Assembly: GCA_037200885.1 (NCBI GenBank)
Contig: JBBCIN010000002.1
Span: 372,001-436,000 of the forward strand
Direction of reading: 5' to 3'
DNA length: 64,000 nt
Source: PMG-095 sp037200885
GTDB lineage: Bacteria > Myxococcota_A > Polyangia > Polyangiales > Polyangiaceae
The notes under the pieces were generated by a model, which saw only the letters and a list, made by a program, of their open reading frames with translations, was not told the DNA's origin and did no database searches. Of this stretch, positions 41,546 to 50,864 are shown piece after piece (positions within the stretch are counted from its first letter, which is position 1; each line of letters begins with the position of its first letter). Both the position numbers and the translations under genes were made by a program.

Positions 41546-44500
41546 CACTTCTTGCCCTTCTTATCGGCCTTCTTGGCGTCGTCGGCAGCCGGCGTAGCAT
41601 CGCTCTTCTTCGGCCCGGCCGGTTCTGCAGTCTGCGTGACCATCGGCTCGCCACCGATGCGGAGCGGATTACCCTGTTCGAGCAGCACGCTGTTCACGCG
41701 GTTCGGGGAACCGCGGAACTCGTCGACCAAGTGGTACTCGTTCTTGTAGTTCTGAGCGAGCCACTCTTCACAAGTACGGCTGAACTCGTCGAAGTACTGG
41801 TACTTCACCGAGTAGCCCAAGCAGACCTCGAACGCGCTCTTGGCTTGTTGCTTCTGAGGCTCCGACGCTTCGTCGAGGCTTGCGTAGTAGGTCTGGCGAA
41901 TTTCCACGTCGCGACGGAAAGCGTCCGGGATCGGTGCAGCGCGGAACTCTTTGACGAACCCGCCCCACATTTCACCGACGCGCGAGCCGGCGGCGATGAC
42001 CCAACGCGGCGGAGGCACCGGCTGTAGGTCGACGATCTTCTTGTACTCGCCGCTAGCCTTCTCGATCAGCGGGCGCTTCTTGACGATCCAGTCTTTGACC
42101 TTGGTGTTGATGTGCTTCAGCACATCTTCCTTCGAGTTGTTGCCGTGGTATTCCGGGAACTTGAGCTTGTCGACCTTGGCCTTGTCCTGATCGGCGAAGT
42201 AGAACATCGCTTCACCGACCGATTCCAAGGCGCGACCCAGGCGACGCTGCTTCGAACCGTCGTCCTCACCCGGGATGCCCTGGATCTTGGCGACCGCCGC
42301 GTTCGGGTCCGACCACAGACCAACGACGGCCTTGTACTCGCGAACCGCCAGGGTCTCCTTGCCGAGCTTGATGTCGGCGCGAGCCAGGAGCGCGTGCGCC
42401 TGGGCGATGATGTCCAGCGTCGCTTTGCTGTCGATCATCTTCATCGAGCCGCCGAGACGCTTCTCGACGTTGTTCCAGTCCTTCTTTTCACCGTAGTGCG
42501 CCGCGATGGCGTAGGCGATCTGAGCGGTCTGGGCCGGCTTCTTGGCACCGAAGTACTTATTGAAGTTGTTCGAGTCGTCGATACCCTGGTCTTCTTGGCC
42601 TAGACCCAAGCGCAGCACCACGGCGTCGCTCAAGGCCTGGTCGGCAAACTCTCCGCGGTAGGCCGTCTTCTTCGCGTACAGCTCGAAGAAGTCGGAGGCC
42701 TTGTCGTACACGGCGATGGCTTGGTAGTTGCCGCCGATTTCGTAGGTGGCCTTCATCGCCAGAGGCGAGTCGCCCATGCCGTACTTTTGGCTCAGCAAAA
42801 TCAGCCTGGCCTGAATCGATTTGGCCAGCAGGCGGGCGGCTTGGTAGCCACGCGCCATGTTGTACACGATTTCGTCGGCCTTTTCGCACTGCTTGGGGTG
42901 CTCGCCCTTGCCGAGCGGCTCTTCACAATAGGACCGCCACAGGTCGAGGTACGAGTCTGCACCCTTCTTGTAGTTGTCGAGAGCGTTCTTGTAGTCGCCC
43001 TTGTCCTGCTGCGAGTCAGCGAGCTCGATCTGCTTTTGCGCCTTGAGGCGGCGGATGTCGAACTGGATGCGATTCAGCGTTTCGCACTGTTCCTTGTTGT
43101 CCTCGGCCTTGCTGCCCTTGCAGTAAAGGTCGAGGAACACCGGCACGTCTTTGCCCATTTCGTCGAAGCAAGCGGGACGTGGCGGCTCGGCACGCGAACC
43201 GAGCACGTTGATCGCTTCGAGGTAGAGCTGCGCGGCGTAGATGCCGGCGTCTTTGTCGGAATGGTTGATCGCCACGTCGCGGAACGCGATCGCAGCTTCT
43301 TCCCAGTGCTGTGCCTCGAAGTAGATGCGGGCACGGCCGTACTTCACTTCGACGTACTGCTCTTGGGCGTCCTTGTCGTCCTTCTGCGGCTTCACGTAAC
43401 AGACGTAGCGATTGAAGGCGTTGACCATGCCCTTTTGCATGTCGGTCAGGGGCTTGGGCTTGAACTTCTCCCACTCACCCTTCTTCGCCTCGCGATCCTT
43501 CTCGTCAGCGCCCTGCGGACCCAGGCCTTTGCCCTTACGGTCCGTGGCGCCCTTGTACATCTGGTCGTACATCTTCTGGTAACAGAGGACCGACGCGTAC
43601 GCGGCTTCAGCAGCCTGCTCGTTCTTCGGGTCTTCCACGACCACGGCGTCGAACGCCGGCCCGCACTCCTCCCAGCGCTGCTGGAAGTAGAGCAAGTCCG
43701 CCATCGCGTACTTGATCTTGTACATCGTCGGCCAGTCGCTCTTGACGATGCGCGGGAACTCGAACTTGGCGAAATCACTCGAAGTGAAGTTGTCGGCGAC
43801 CTTCTTGTAAAGGTACGCCGCCAGATCCATCGTCTTCTTGTCGCCCGTGCCGCGGACGCCGCCGGAGCCGACGGCTTCCAAGTGCCAGCTCATCGCGGTC
43901 TCGGAGAGCAGCTCGGCGGTCTTGTTGGCGCACTGGAGCTTCGCTGGATCCGTGTGCTTGTCCTTGATGAACTCGTTGTAGACGCGAACCTGAGAATCCA
44001 TCTCCTTCTTGATGGCTTCCTTGTCGCCCGAGTTGATCGCCGACGAAGCAGTCGTGATCTGGCCCTGGTAGAAGCAGCTCTTGTCGCCCGAATCGCGGCT
44101 CAGCAAATCGCGATAGAGAACGATGCCTTCCTTGTAGTGACCCGTGTCGAGATAAGCGAGACCGAGCTCGTTCATCATGTCGACGGTATGGGCGGTTTCG
44201 CCACCCTTGTCACCGCTCAGCGGCTTGAAGAAGTTGAAGGCCTTACCCGGGTCGCCGCTCACGGCATAGACCGGGATCGTGTCGCGACGCGCGGACTTTG
44301 CGAGTTGCTTGGCGTTCGGCAGGTCGGCGTACGTGTCGCCGTACTCGATCACCTTCTTGAACTCGTTCAGAGCGTTGGCGTACTCACCCTTGTTCCAAAA
44401 CACGTAGCCGAGCTTGTAGCGAGCGTAGCCGTACACCTTGTTGTTGGGCGGCGGGTACTTGATCACTTCCTTGTAAGCAGCGGCCGAGAGCTCCCACTTG

Positions 44501-45297
44501 GACGGATCGCCCTGAGCTTCTTGGAAGAAGAGCTCGCCGAAGGCCAAATAGGCGTTCGGGATATACGGCGACTTGGGCGCCTTCTGGATCAACTCGAAGT
44601 ACGTGGCGCGCGCGTTCTTGAGATCACCCCCCTGCTCGTACTCGTACGCGAGGTAGTACAAAACCTCGTCGATCTTCGAGTAATCGGGGTAGTCCGTCTT
44701 CATCTGCACGTAGTACGCGATGGCGCTCTTGCGTGCCGCGGCCAGGATCTTGTCGGCCGCAGCGGCGTCCGAGCGGAACTTGGTGACGCTCTGCTTCTTC
44801 TTCTTGGCGTCCTGCGCCGCGATGTCGGCGGCGATCTTGTCGCGTTGGGCCGCGCTCTCGAGCTCGACGTAGCCCTCTGCCAAACGACGCGTCAGCTGCG
44901 GGCGATCCGGAGATTTCTTGGGCGTGCTCTTGTACAGGCGCTCGAGGCCCTGGATCTCGGTGATCAGGAGGGCGCGAGAGCGAGCCTGTAGCCGGTTCTT
45001 GCGCGTGTCGCGCTCGGCGTATTTGGTCAGCTCCTCCGGATTCACCGGCTTGGAGTCGTCCTGGCGCTTCTTCACGTCGCGCGGGGGTGGTGCGCTGGAA
45101 AAGGCCGCCGGGCGCTTGCTGTGCACATCCGCCATTTTGCCGGCAGGGCACTCGCTCAGCGCTTTGGCAGCGTCCGGGGAAATGCACTCCGTGCTGAGAT
45201 CAGTCGGTTTGGCTTCGGTCACGGCGCCCGAGGTCGCCGCACAGAGCAGCAGTCCGAACGCAACCGTGACGCCTACGAACGCTCTTTTGGAGCTCAT
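41545..45297 (-). CDS. large periplasmic TPR protein, GltD/AgmU-like
   Basis: 1,250 residues. ATG 45297 is chosen because GGGAGGT sits eight bases upstream, inside the end of the previous gene. A signal peptide ends near TSGAVTEA. Many divergent TPR/Tol-Pal-type repeats follow (YYLAYEYEQGGDLKNARATYFELIQKAP, YKLGYVFWNKGEYANALNEFKKV and others). A Lys-rich C-terminus follows. Cys residues are spread through it, fitting periplasmic disulfides. Size and order match Myxococcus GltD (AgmU, about 1,220 residues), a periplasmic gliding-complex protein. Stop/start overlap with the lipoprotein gene implies tight coupling. Confidence 0.75.
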   Translation of the reverse strand: MSSKRAFVGVTVAFGLLLCAATSGAVTEAKPTDLSTECISPDAAKALSECPAGKMADVHSKRPAAFSSAPPPRDVKKRQDDSKPVNPEELTKYAERDTRKNRLQARSRALLITEIQGLERLYKSTPKKSPDRPQLTRRLAEGYVELESAAQRDKIAADIAAQDAKKKKQSVTKFRSDAAAADKILAAARKSAIAYYVQMKTDYPDYSKIDEVLYYLAYEYEQGGDLKNARATYFELIQKAPKSPYIPNAYLAFGELFFQEAQGDPSKWELSAAAYKEVIKYPPPNNKVYGYARYKLGYVFWNKGEYANALNEFKKVIEYGDTYADLPNAKQLAKSARRDTIPVYAVSGDPGKAFNFFKPLSGDKGGETAHTVDMMNELGLAYLDTGHYKEGIVLYRDLLSRDSGDKSCFYQGQITTASSAINSGDKEAIKKEMDSQVRVYNEFIKDKHTDPAKLQCANKTAELLSETAMSWHLEAVGSGGVRGTGDKKTMDLAAYLYKKVADNFTSSDFAKFEFPRIVKSDWPTMYKIKYAMADLLYFQQRWEECGPAFDAVVVEDPKNEQAAEAAYASVLCYQKMYDQMYKGATDRKGKGLGPQGADEKDREAKKGEWEKFKPKPLTDMQKGMVNAFNRYVCYVKPQKDDKDAQEQYVEVKYGRARIYFEAQHWEEAAIAFRDVAINHSDKDAGIYAAQLYLEAINVLGSRAEPPRPACFDEMGKDVPVFLDLYCKGSKAEDNKEQCETLNRIQFDIRRLKAQKQIELADSQQDKGDYKNALDNYKKGADSYLDLWRSYCEEPLGKGEHPKQCEKADEIVYNMARGYQAARLLAKSIQARLILLSQKYGMGDSPLAMKATYEIGGNYQAIAVYDKASDFFELYAKKTAYRGEFADQALSDAVVLRLGLGQEDQGIDDSNNFNKYFGAKKPAQTAQIAYAIAAHYGEKKDWNNVEKRLGGSMKMIDSKATLDIIAQAHALLARADIKLGKETLAVREYKAVVGLWSDPNAAVAKIQGIPGEDDGSKQRRLGRALESVGEAMFYFADQDKAKVDKLKFPEYHGNNSKEDVLKHINTKVKDWIVKKRPLIEKASGEYKKIVDLQPVPPPRWVIAAGSRVGEMWGGFVKEFRAAPIPDAFRRDVEIRQTYYASLDEASEPQKQQAKSAFEVCLGYSVKYQYFDEFSRTCEEWLAQNYKNEYHLVDEFRGSPNRVNSVLLEQGNPLRIGGEPMVTQTAEPAGPKKSDATPAADDAKKADKKGKK

Positions 45298-45303
45298 TTC
45301 CAA

Positions 45304-47097
45304 TTACCTCCCACACGCGGAAACAACGCGCTGGCGATAGAAGCCGAGCTCGTCACGCCAATACTCACCGTCGAAGGGCCAAATCACGTGCTCTTCGTCG
45401 GGCTTTACATCACCGAAGGTCTTCGACTCGGCCGCGCTGACCTGACCCGTCGAAATCTTCTCGTCCAGCAAGTTTCGTTGCGCCGCAGTGATGTCGATCA
45501 AGATCTTCTCACCGTCACGCAAGTGCTCGTTCAACTCGTCGACGTTGCGTTGGTAACGCGAGAGCGCAAGCTCCCCCGCCTGACGCACCGCGAGGTCGCG
45601 CGCCAACTTCAGCGCGTCACCGACCTGTTGCCCGATGCTCGAGCTCTGGAACGTCGGCGGCGACTTCTTGAAGCGCTTGTCTTCTTCTTCCAAGAGCTTC
45701 ACGTAGTCGATGTTGCGCAAAAGCTGGCGATCGCTCAGCGCGTTCTCGACGATCGGACGAATGCGCTCGTCCAAGTTGCCGCCACCGGAGCGAACCTCGA
45801 GCAAGAACTTGAAGAACGGCTCTTCCTTGTTCTCGCCTTTGTAGTTCTTGAGCACCTTCTCCAGCTGCTCTTTGATCGGCGTGTACTTCTTGTTGAACTG
45901 CGCAACGACCGTGGTCGCCGCCTCGTAGTTGCAGTTGGAGAAGTAAATGACCGCCTTGAGCACCGAGGCTTCCGGATAGAACGAGTTCGGGAAGTACGGC
46001 GACTGCAGGGTGTGGATGTTACCGAGGGCGTGCGGGTAGTCGCCGGCCATGAAGTAAGCCCACGACTCTTCGAACAGCGCGTCGAGCCAGTACTCGCTGG
46101 CGACGTCCACCTGGTTCCAGTACTTCACCGCGGCGCTCAGCTTGGTGCTGTCCACCGTGGGCTGGTTGGTCTCCGCGTCCGTCTTGATGGACGACGAGTA
46201 GTACGTGCGCGCCATCGACAACGAGGCCAAATCGCGCAGGCGGCTTTCGTCTTCGACGCCCTCGACGCCTTCGTCGAGGGCCTTTTGGATGCGTTGGAAG
46301 GCTTGAACGGCCGGAATCGATTTGCGCACCTGCACGTAGCTGATGCCGGTGAAGAACTGCGACTTGACGTAGTACTCGCTGCGACGATCGACCTTTTGGA
46401 ACAGGCGGATCGCCTCTTCGAACTGGCGATTGCGATACTTGTACCGGCCGAGCATGTAGTTCAGCTGCCAGTACAGGTCGCGCTGCTGGTCGTTGTCGAA
46501 GCGAGCCACCTGCTCGTCGTTGTACTTACCGACGCGCTCGATGATGTCCGCCGGCTCCGGGAGCTGCGTGGCAAGCTTGGCCAGCCAGAGCAACGTCTCC
46601 TTGAACTTCACGTGGTTCGGGTTGTCCGCCACCACGCTGAAGATGGCGTAGCTCGCCTGGTAGAACTTGAGGCGATAGAGCGAGATGGCCAGGAAGTACT
46701 CCGCCAGCTGCTTGTTGCCCGGGTCATCGCCGGTTTCGCCGTTGACGACGCGGTGCAACGCCTGAGCGGCATCGCTCCACTTCTCTTTGTCGAAGAGCGC
46801 CTTGGCGGAGGCCGCGGCCTCGGTCATCTGACCGGCCACGACGGGCGCCTGAGCTCCCGGAGCTCCTTCATCGAGATCGATGTCTACCTTGCCACCTTTC
46901 TTGGCAGCGGATGGGGCGCCGGCAGCAGCAGGTGCTGCGGCCTTGCCTGGTTTGGCAGCACCCTTCTTCTTCGCCGGAGCTGGCGTATCGGAATCCAAGT
47001 CGATGACATCCTGTGCTCGCGCCAGGCGAGGGACCGCGAGGCTCGGGAGAGCGACGGATGCCAGAATGCAGACCGCAACGAGGCGCTTTCGAAACAT
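45304..47097 (-). CDS. periplasmic TPR protein, GltC-like
   Basis: 597 residues with AGAGGA before ATG 47097. A signal peptide ends at ARAQ. An Ala/Lys-rich segment with two acidic DLDSDTP/DIDLDEG motifs follows, then TPR-like helical repeats (AQALHRVV, FLAISLYRLKFYQASYAIF, LGRYKYRNRQFEEAIRLFQKV). A coiled region comes near the C-terminus, with the end EYWRDELGFYRQRV. First gene of the three-gene operon; its stop is six bases before the next start. By order and size it matches GltC of the Myxococcus gltA-E cluster. Inferred, not proven. Confidence 0.72.
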   Translation of the reverse strand: MFRKRLVAVCILASVALPSLAVPRLARAQDVIDLDSDTPAPAKKKGAAKPGKAAAPAAAGAPSAAKKGGKVDIDLDEGAPGAQAPVVAGQMTEAAASAKALFDKEKWSDAAQALHRVVNGETGDDPGNKQLAEYFLAISLYRLKFYQASYAIFSVVADNPNHVKFKETLLWLAKLATQLPEPADIIERVGKYNDEQVARFDNDQQRDLYWQLNYMLGRYKYRNRQFEEAIRLFQKVDRRSEYYVKSQFFTGISYVQVRKSIPAVQAFQRIQKALDEGVEGVEDESRLRDLASLSMARTYYSSSIKTDAETNQPTVDSTKLSAAVKYWNQVDVASEYWLDALFEESWAYFMAGDYPHALGNIHTLQSPYFPNSFYPEASVLKAVIYFSNCNYEAATTVVAQFNKKYTPIKEQLEKVLKNYKGENKEEPFFKFLLEVRSGGGNLDERIRPIVENALSDRQLLRNIDYVKLLEEEDKRFKKSPPTFQSSSIGQQVGDALKLARDLAVRQAGELALSRYQRNVDELNEHLRDGEKILIDITAAQRNLLDEKISTGQVSAAESKTFGDVKPDEEHVIWPFDGEYWRDELGFYRQRVVSACGR

Positions 47098-47227
47098 GGA
47101 TCCTCTGTAGTTGGGTTGAGATCGACGCCTTTACGGGCGGCGCCGCGACCGGGTGCGGGGGGCCTACTCGGCCAAATCGGGAAAAACCTAATAAGTACCG
47201 CTACATACCACCCGCGGTCGTGGGCAT

Positions 47228-47255
47228 GTTAGAGATCGCGATGCAAGCTTGTCAA
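47228..47255 (-). promoter_or_regulatory. sigma-70-type promoter of the TPR (GltC-D-E-like) operon
   Basis: Minus strand: -35 TTGACA (47255-47250, consensus), 16-nt spacer, -10 TCTAAC (47233-47228, 4 of 6). Transcription would start near 47221, giving a 5' leader of about 120 nt before ATG 47097. Confidence 0.55.
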
Positions 47256-47726
47256 GTGTCGTCGGAAAGCATCCGCATGTCATCGTCGCAGCGCCGTGCT
47301 GGCGCTAGGGCTGCACTTCAAAATTGCCGCTCTCTGGAATTTGCGAAGCGCTCTGAGGCGGCGTTCGAAGTGAACCAACCGCGACGCGCAGAAGGTAAGT
47401 GACGTGGGTGCTTATCGCACTTTGGGCTATGCGTGGTGTACGCCATTCATCCCGGCCCAGCGGGAGCGGCGCGCGGTGAAGCGGAGCGCGGTGATCGGAT
47501 CGGGGTGCGGCACACATCGATGAGAAGTACGGAATGCTCGTCAGCACCCGCCATCCGACACGCGCGTTGGAATATTCCTTGGGACTATGGGGTGTTCGCG
47601 TGCCCCGCGGCTTCTTTCGCGTTGACTGCGTTAGAAGCGCTGAACTAGCGTACGCGCGGTTGCGGCGGCGCGACAGCGACGAGCGATCGATGTTAGACCA
47701 CCAGTCGAATGGGTGACGGTCAGGCG
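47256..47726. other. intergenic region between divergent transcription units
   Basis: About 470 bp without a supported gene. Short open frames here have no ribosome sites or motifs. It should contain the promoter of the Cys-rich lipoprotein, which I cannot place. Confidence 0.4.
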
Positions 47727-48320
47727 ATGATACGTAAAATCACGGGCTTCTCTCTGCTGGCCACAGCGCTCCTGGGCCTCTTCCCGCTGGCCTGCCAACC
47801 CGGTGGCGTCGGCGATCCTTGCACGCCTGAAGATGAGTACGGCAGGACCTTCTCCGGCTACGACGCGAAGGAAGTCAACGTCGAGAGCAAGTCCTTCCAG
47901 TGCGAGACGCGCGTCTGCCTGGTCAATCACTTCCAAGGCCGCGTGAGCTGCAAGTACGGGCAAGCCGCTCCGGCGGCCGATGGCACCGGCGCCAACTGCC
48001 ACGTGCCTGGCGACGAGACCAAGAAGATCTTGGTGAATGTCGATCCGCAACTGAGGGATCGCACGGCCGACAAGGCGGTGTACTGCTCGTGCCGCTGCGA
48101 TGGTGAAGACTCGAACGCCCGCTACTGTAAGTGCCCTTCGGGCTACGCCTGCACCCACCTCGTGGATGACCTCCACCTCGGCGGCGCGCAGCTCGCGGGC
48201 TCCTATTGCCAGCGCGACGGCACGGGGTACCTGCCAAGTCAAACCACCAATGACTGCACCCCGCTCGGCTACCCTACCGTGCCTGGCGCGCCCAACTGCG
48301 GCGAACCCGACCAAGGTTGA
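47727..48320 (+). CDS. cysteine-rich lipoprotein, unknown
   Basis: 197 residues from ATG 47727 (MIRKITGFSLL); an in-frame ATG at 47709 is possible. Lipobox PLAC. The mature part has 14 further Cys, several clustered (YCSCRC, YCKCPSGYAC), an EGF-like or disulfide-knot pattern suited to the cell surface. Its end overlaps the next gene by about 70 bp in another frame. I do not recognise the family. Confidence 0.72.
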   Translation: MIRKITGFSLLATALLGLFPLACQPGGVGDPCTPEDEYGRTFSGYDAKEVNVESKSFQCETRVCLVNHFQGRVSCKYGQAAPAADGTGANCHVPGDETKKILVNVDPQLRDRTADKAVYCSCRCDGEDSNARYCKCPSGYACTHLVDDLHLGGAQLAGSYCQRDGTGYLPSQTTNDCTPLGYPTVPGAPNCGEPDQG

Positions 48321-48675
48321 GCGGCGCGGGCTAGGCCTTGCCGCAGAAAAGGCCGTTCGGGATTGGCTCGAGGCACGCGGTCTCCGCGTGCTCGCCGCCA
48401 ACCTCCGCGTGAACTATCTCGAGATCGACCTGCTCGTCCAAGACGGGCGCACATTGGTCTTGGTCGAAGTCCGCACGCGCAGTCCCGAATCTTGGACGTC
48501 AGCGCTCGGCAGCGTCGACGGCTGGAAGCGCACACGTCTCAAACGCGCCGGGGAACGCCTCTGGCGCCGCCACTACAAGTTCCGCCCAGACTTCGACCAC
48601 GTCCGCTTCGACGTAGCCGCCGTCACCTGGCAAGACGGCCAGCCCAAAGTCGAATACATCCGCGCCGCGTTCTAA
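48250..48675 (+). CDS. YraN/UPF0102-family nuclease-fold protein
   Basis: About 141 residues if it starts at ATG 48250, overlapping the lipoprotein gene by 71 bp. The conserved part begins at about residue 26 (LGLAAEKAVRDWLEARGLRVL). It shows the Holliday-resolvase-like core EIDLLVQDGRTLVLVEVRTR (E-x-D ... E-x-R), then the basic helix KRTRLKRAGERL and the end FDHVRFDVAAV. UPF0102 proteins have a PD-(D/E)XK fold, role uncertain. The exact start is not decided by a ribosome site. Confidence 0.82.
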   Translation: MTAPRSATLPCLARPTAANPTKVERRGLGLAAEKAVRDWLEARGLRVLAANLRVNYLEIDLLVQDGRTLVLVEVRTRSPESWTSALGSVDGWKRTRLKRAGERLWRRHYKFRPDFDHVRFDVAAVTWQDGQPKVEYIRAAF

Positions 48676-48986
48676 TCGACGTCAACGGCCCTCTCCCGTG
48701 AACGTGAACGCACACGTGCCCGTGTCGTGCCCGAAAGGCGGCCCACGAAACCGTCAGACGTCCCGCACTTGTGCACGAGGGCTGCTCAGAGGCAGCCACT
48801 AGAACGTGAAAAGAGGGGCGCTCGCGATCCAGCAGCGCACTCGCAGCGCCCTGAGTTCAGTTCGCGGCGTCGCCCCGAAAACGAGATGGAGTTCGAATTC
48901 CAACTGCTTTTTTCGTTTCAGCAGCGCGCCCGGGAGCGGAAGAGAAGGCGGCCTCCCGCGCGCGCAGCGCCGCGCGCTCCTGCCCT
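48676..48986. other. intergenic region between convergent genes
   Basis: About 310 bp between the ends of the YraN-like and HAMP genes. I see no gene, and no clear terminator for either. Confidence 0.4.
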
Positions 48987-49775
48987 TCAGTAATCCAGCG
49001 CGGCCTTCATCTCTTTCCGCAGCTGGTAGAGCGGCTCGAGCTCACCGGGCTCCGCCTTGGGCTCGAGCGCGGTGATCGCGCGCTCGAGCTTTTCGATCTC
49101 GACCTCTTGGCGTTGACGCAGGTTGCGCACCATCGTCTCGAACGTATCGAAGAAGTGTACGAGCTCGTCGCCTTTGCGCAGCTTGCCGGGGATCTGCAAG
49201 CGGCCCTTACCGACGTCGCTGATCTGGCGCTTCATTTTGTAGATCGGGCCCGCGACCTTGTGGGTCACGAAGATACCCGCGAAGCCGATCAGGATGACCA
49301 TGAGCGAGAGCGCGCCGACCAGGGTGTACAGCATCACGTGCTGCTTGTCGGTGAGCGCTGAGGCCTGATCGCGAAGCGCGGTCGCCTGCCCTTCGAGCGC
49401 TTGCTGCTGAGCCTTGAGCCGCTCGTCCTGCTTGTCCGCATCCGCCTTGAAGGCATCGAGCAAGGCCGGGTTGTCGCTGTATACCGGGTCCTTGATGATG
49501 TTCATCTTGACCACTTCGCTGACCTTTTGGCTTTCAGCGACGACTTGGCGGCCGCGCTCGACGACCTGCTCCCCTTGATGCACCGCCTGGTGGCTCTGAG
49601 CGATCACGGCAACGCTCGTGCGCCAAATCAAAAGCCCGAGCGAGACACTGAACAGCAGCGCGATGCCCACCAAGTACCCGGTGTACTTGAGCTGAAAGTG
49701 ACTATCGAGCAGGTAGTTACGAAGGCGTCGCTGGTGTCGACCGGTGGCCGGCGGAGCCGAAGAGGCGTCTCCCAT
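48987..49775 (-). CDS. HAMP-domain membrane signalling protein
   Basis: 262 residues from ATG 49775, with AAGGAG eight bases upstream. A cytoplasmic N-terminus (NYLLDSHFQLKYTGYLVG) leads to the first membrane helix (ALLFSVSLGLLIW). A helical, Gln/Glu-rich periplasmic domain of about 110 residues and a second helix (MLYTLVGALSLMVILIGFAGIFV) follow. A HAMP domain (THKVAGPIYKMKRQISDVGKG) and a short coiled coil end the protein. No kinase or methyl-accepting output domain is present, so it may pass signals to a separate partner or act as a scaffold. Confidence 0.8.
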   Translation of the reverse strand: MGDASSAPPATGRHQRRLRNYLLDSHFQLKYTGYLVGIALLFSVSLGLLIWRTSVAVIAQSHQAVHQGEQVVERGRQVVAESQKVSEVVKMNIIKDPVYSDNPALLDAFKADADKQDERLKAQQQALEGQATALRDQASALTDKQHVMLYTLVGALSLMVILIGFAGIFVTHKVAGPIYKMKRQISDVGKGRLQIPGKLRKGDELVHFFDTFETMVRNLRQRQEVEIEKLERAITALEPKAEPGELEPLYQLRKEMKAALDY

Positions 49776-49883
49776 GTGCTGGGACTCCTTGCGGGAAAGG
49801 GAGGGTCTTGAGAGTAGAGCTTTAAGCGTACGCGGTGCAAGAAGTGCGCTTTCCAACCCACGCGCCGTCGCGCGCTTCCGAGC

Positions 49884-50672
49884 CTAAGGTAGGCGGGCGG
49901 CGGCAGTGGTGAACTTCTCGAAAGCACGCGCGGCGGTGTCGCGGATCAACTCATCTTCGGTGTCTTTGTCGGGAGAGGTCACCCCTTGTTGGGTGAGCTT
50001 GGTGGTGTAACTCCCGAGCAGGGATTTGTCGGGGTAGCTGAACATCGCAACCTCGATGCGAATCGTCAGATTGCCGCCCGAATAGTCGGGGACCGGCACA
50101 CGCGGCGACAAGAAGACAGGCTTGACGCCCGAGTGCCCGACGAGCCGACGTTTGGCGTCCGCCAAGGTTTCACCCGCGGGGGCCAGGGTGAACACGGGCA
50201 AAGCCGCGGCGGCACTGACCATGGCGCTATGCACGATGTCATCGACCTCGTCACCGCTGCGACCGGTTTTGTCGGAGATCTTGCCGATCGCAACGTAGTA
50301 TTTGGCTTCCGGGGCGAAAACCGGATCGAGTGCTTTCACGATCGCTGATTTCACGGTGTCGCTGGCTTCGTTCGCTAAGCGCTTCTGTAAGCACTCGGCG
50401 CCGCCCAGATGCAAGCGGCCGAGTGCGGCGGCCGACGCTGCGCGCACGGTGGCGTTCGTATCAGCCAGGCCGGTGCACAGCGGCTCCACCGCGCGACGAG
50501 ACTTCGATGCGCCCAGCGCCAGCGCCGCCTGTGTCCGAATGCGGAAGTCCGAGCCGCTAGCCAGGTTCTGAACCAAGTGATCCACATCCACGTCGGCGGA
50601 CTGTGCACACGCCGGACGAGCGGCAACGAACCCCAGGGCAGCGATGAGCGCAGCCAAACCCAGACGACGCAT
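49884..50672 (-). CDS. secreted HEAT-repeat protein
   Basis: 262 residues from ATG 50672 (MRRLGLAALIAALG); ATG 50690 is in frame. A signal peptide ends at ARPACAQ. Two to three HEAT repeats follow (RIRTQAALALGASKSRRAVEPLCTGL, ATVRAASAAALGRLH). Then comes a mixed alpha/beta domain of about 120 residues ending DTAARAFEKFTTAAARL. Probably periplasmic. It lies 108 nt upstream of the HAMP gene on the same strand, possibly the same operon. Confidence 0.75.
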   Translation of the reverse strand: MRRLGLAALIAALGFVAARPACAQSADVDVDHLVQNLASGSDFRIRTQAALALGASKSRRAVEPLCTGLADTNATVRAASAAALGRLHLGGAECLQKRLANEASDTVKSAIVKALDPVFAPEAKYYVAIGKISDKTGRSGDEVDDIVHSAMVSAAAALPVFTLAPAGETLADAKRRLVGHSGVKPVFLSPRVPVPDYSGGNLTIRIEVAMFSYPDKSLLGSYTTKLTQQGVTSPDKDTEDELIRDTAARAFEKFTTAAARLP

Positions 50673-50864
50673 TGCACGGCACCGTATCATGAGGATAGGG
50701 CGCTCCGTTGACCTTCTGTAACTCGCGCTCAACTTGCTTGGTATGACGACCATGCCGGGCAATTGCTTCAGCGACTTGTGAAGAAGGATTCGAGTCCGTT
50801 GCGAAATCTCGGGCGTTCGTCTCCGTCGGCTTTCGCGCTTTGCCCGGCTTTCTCGCGGTGCGCG

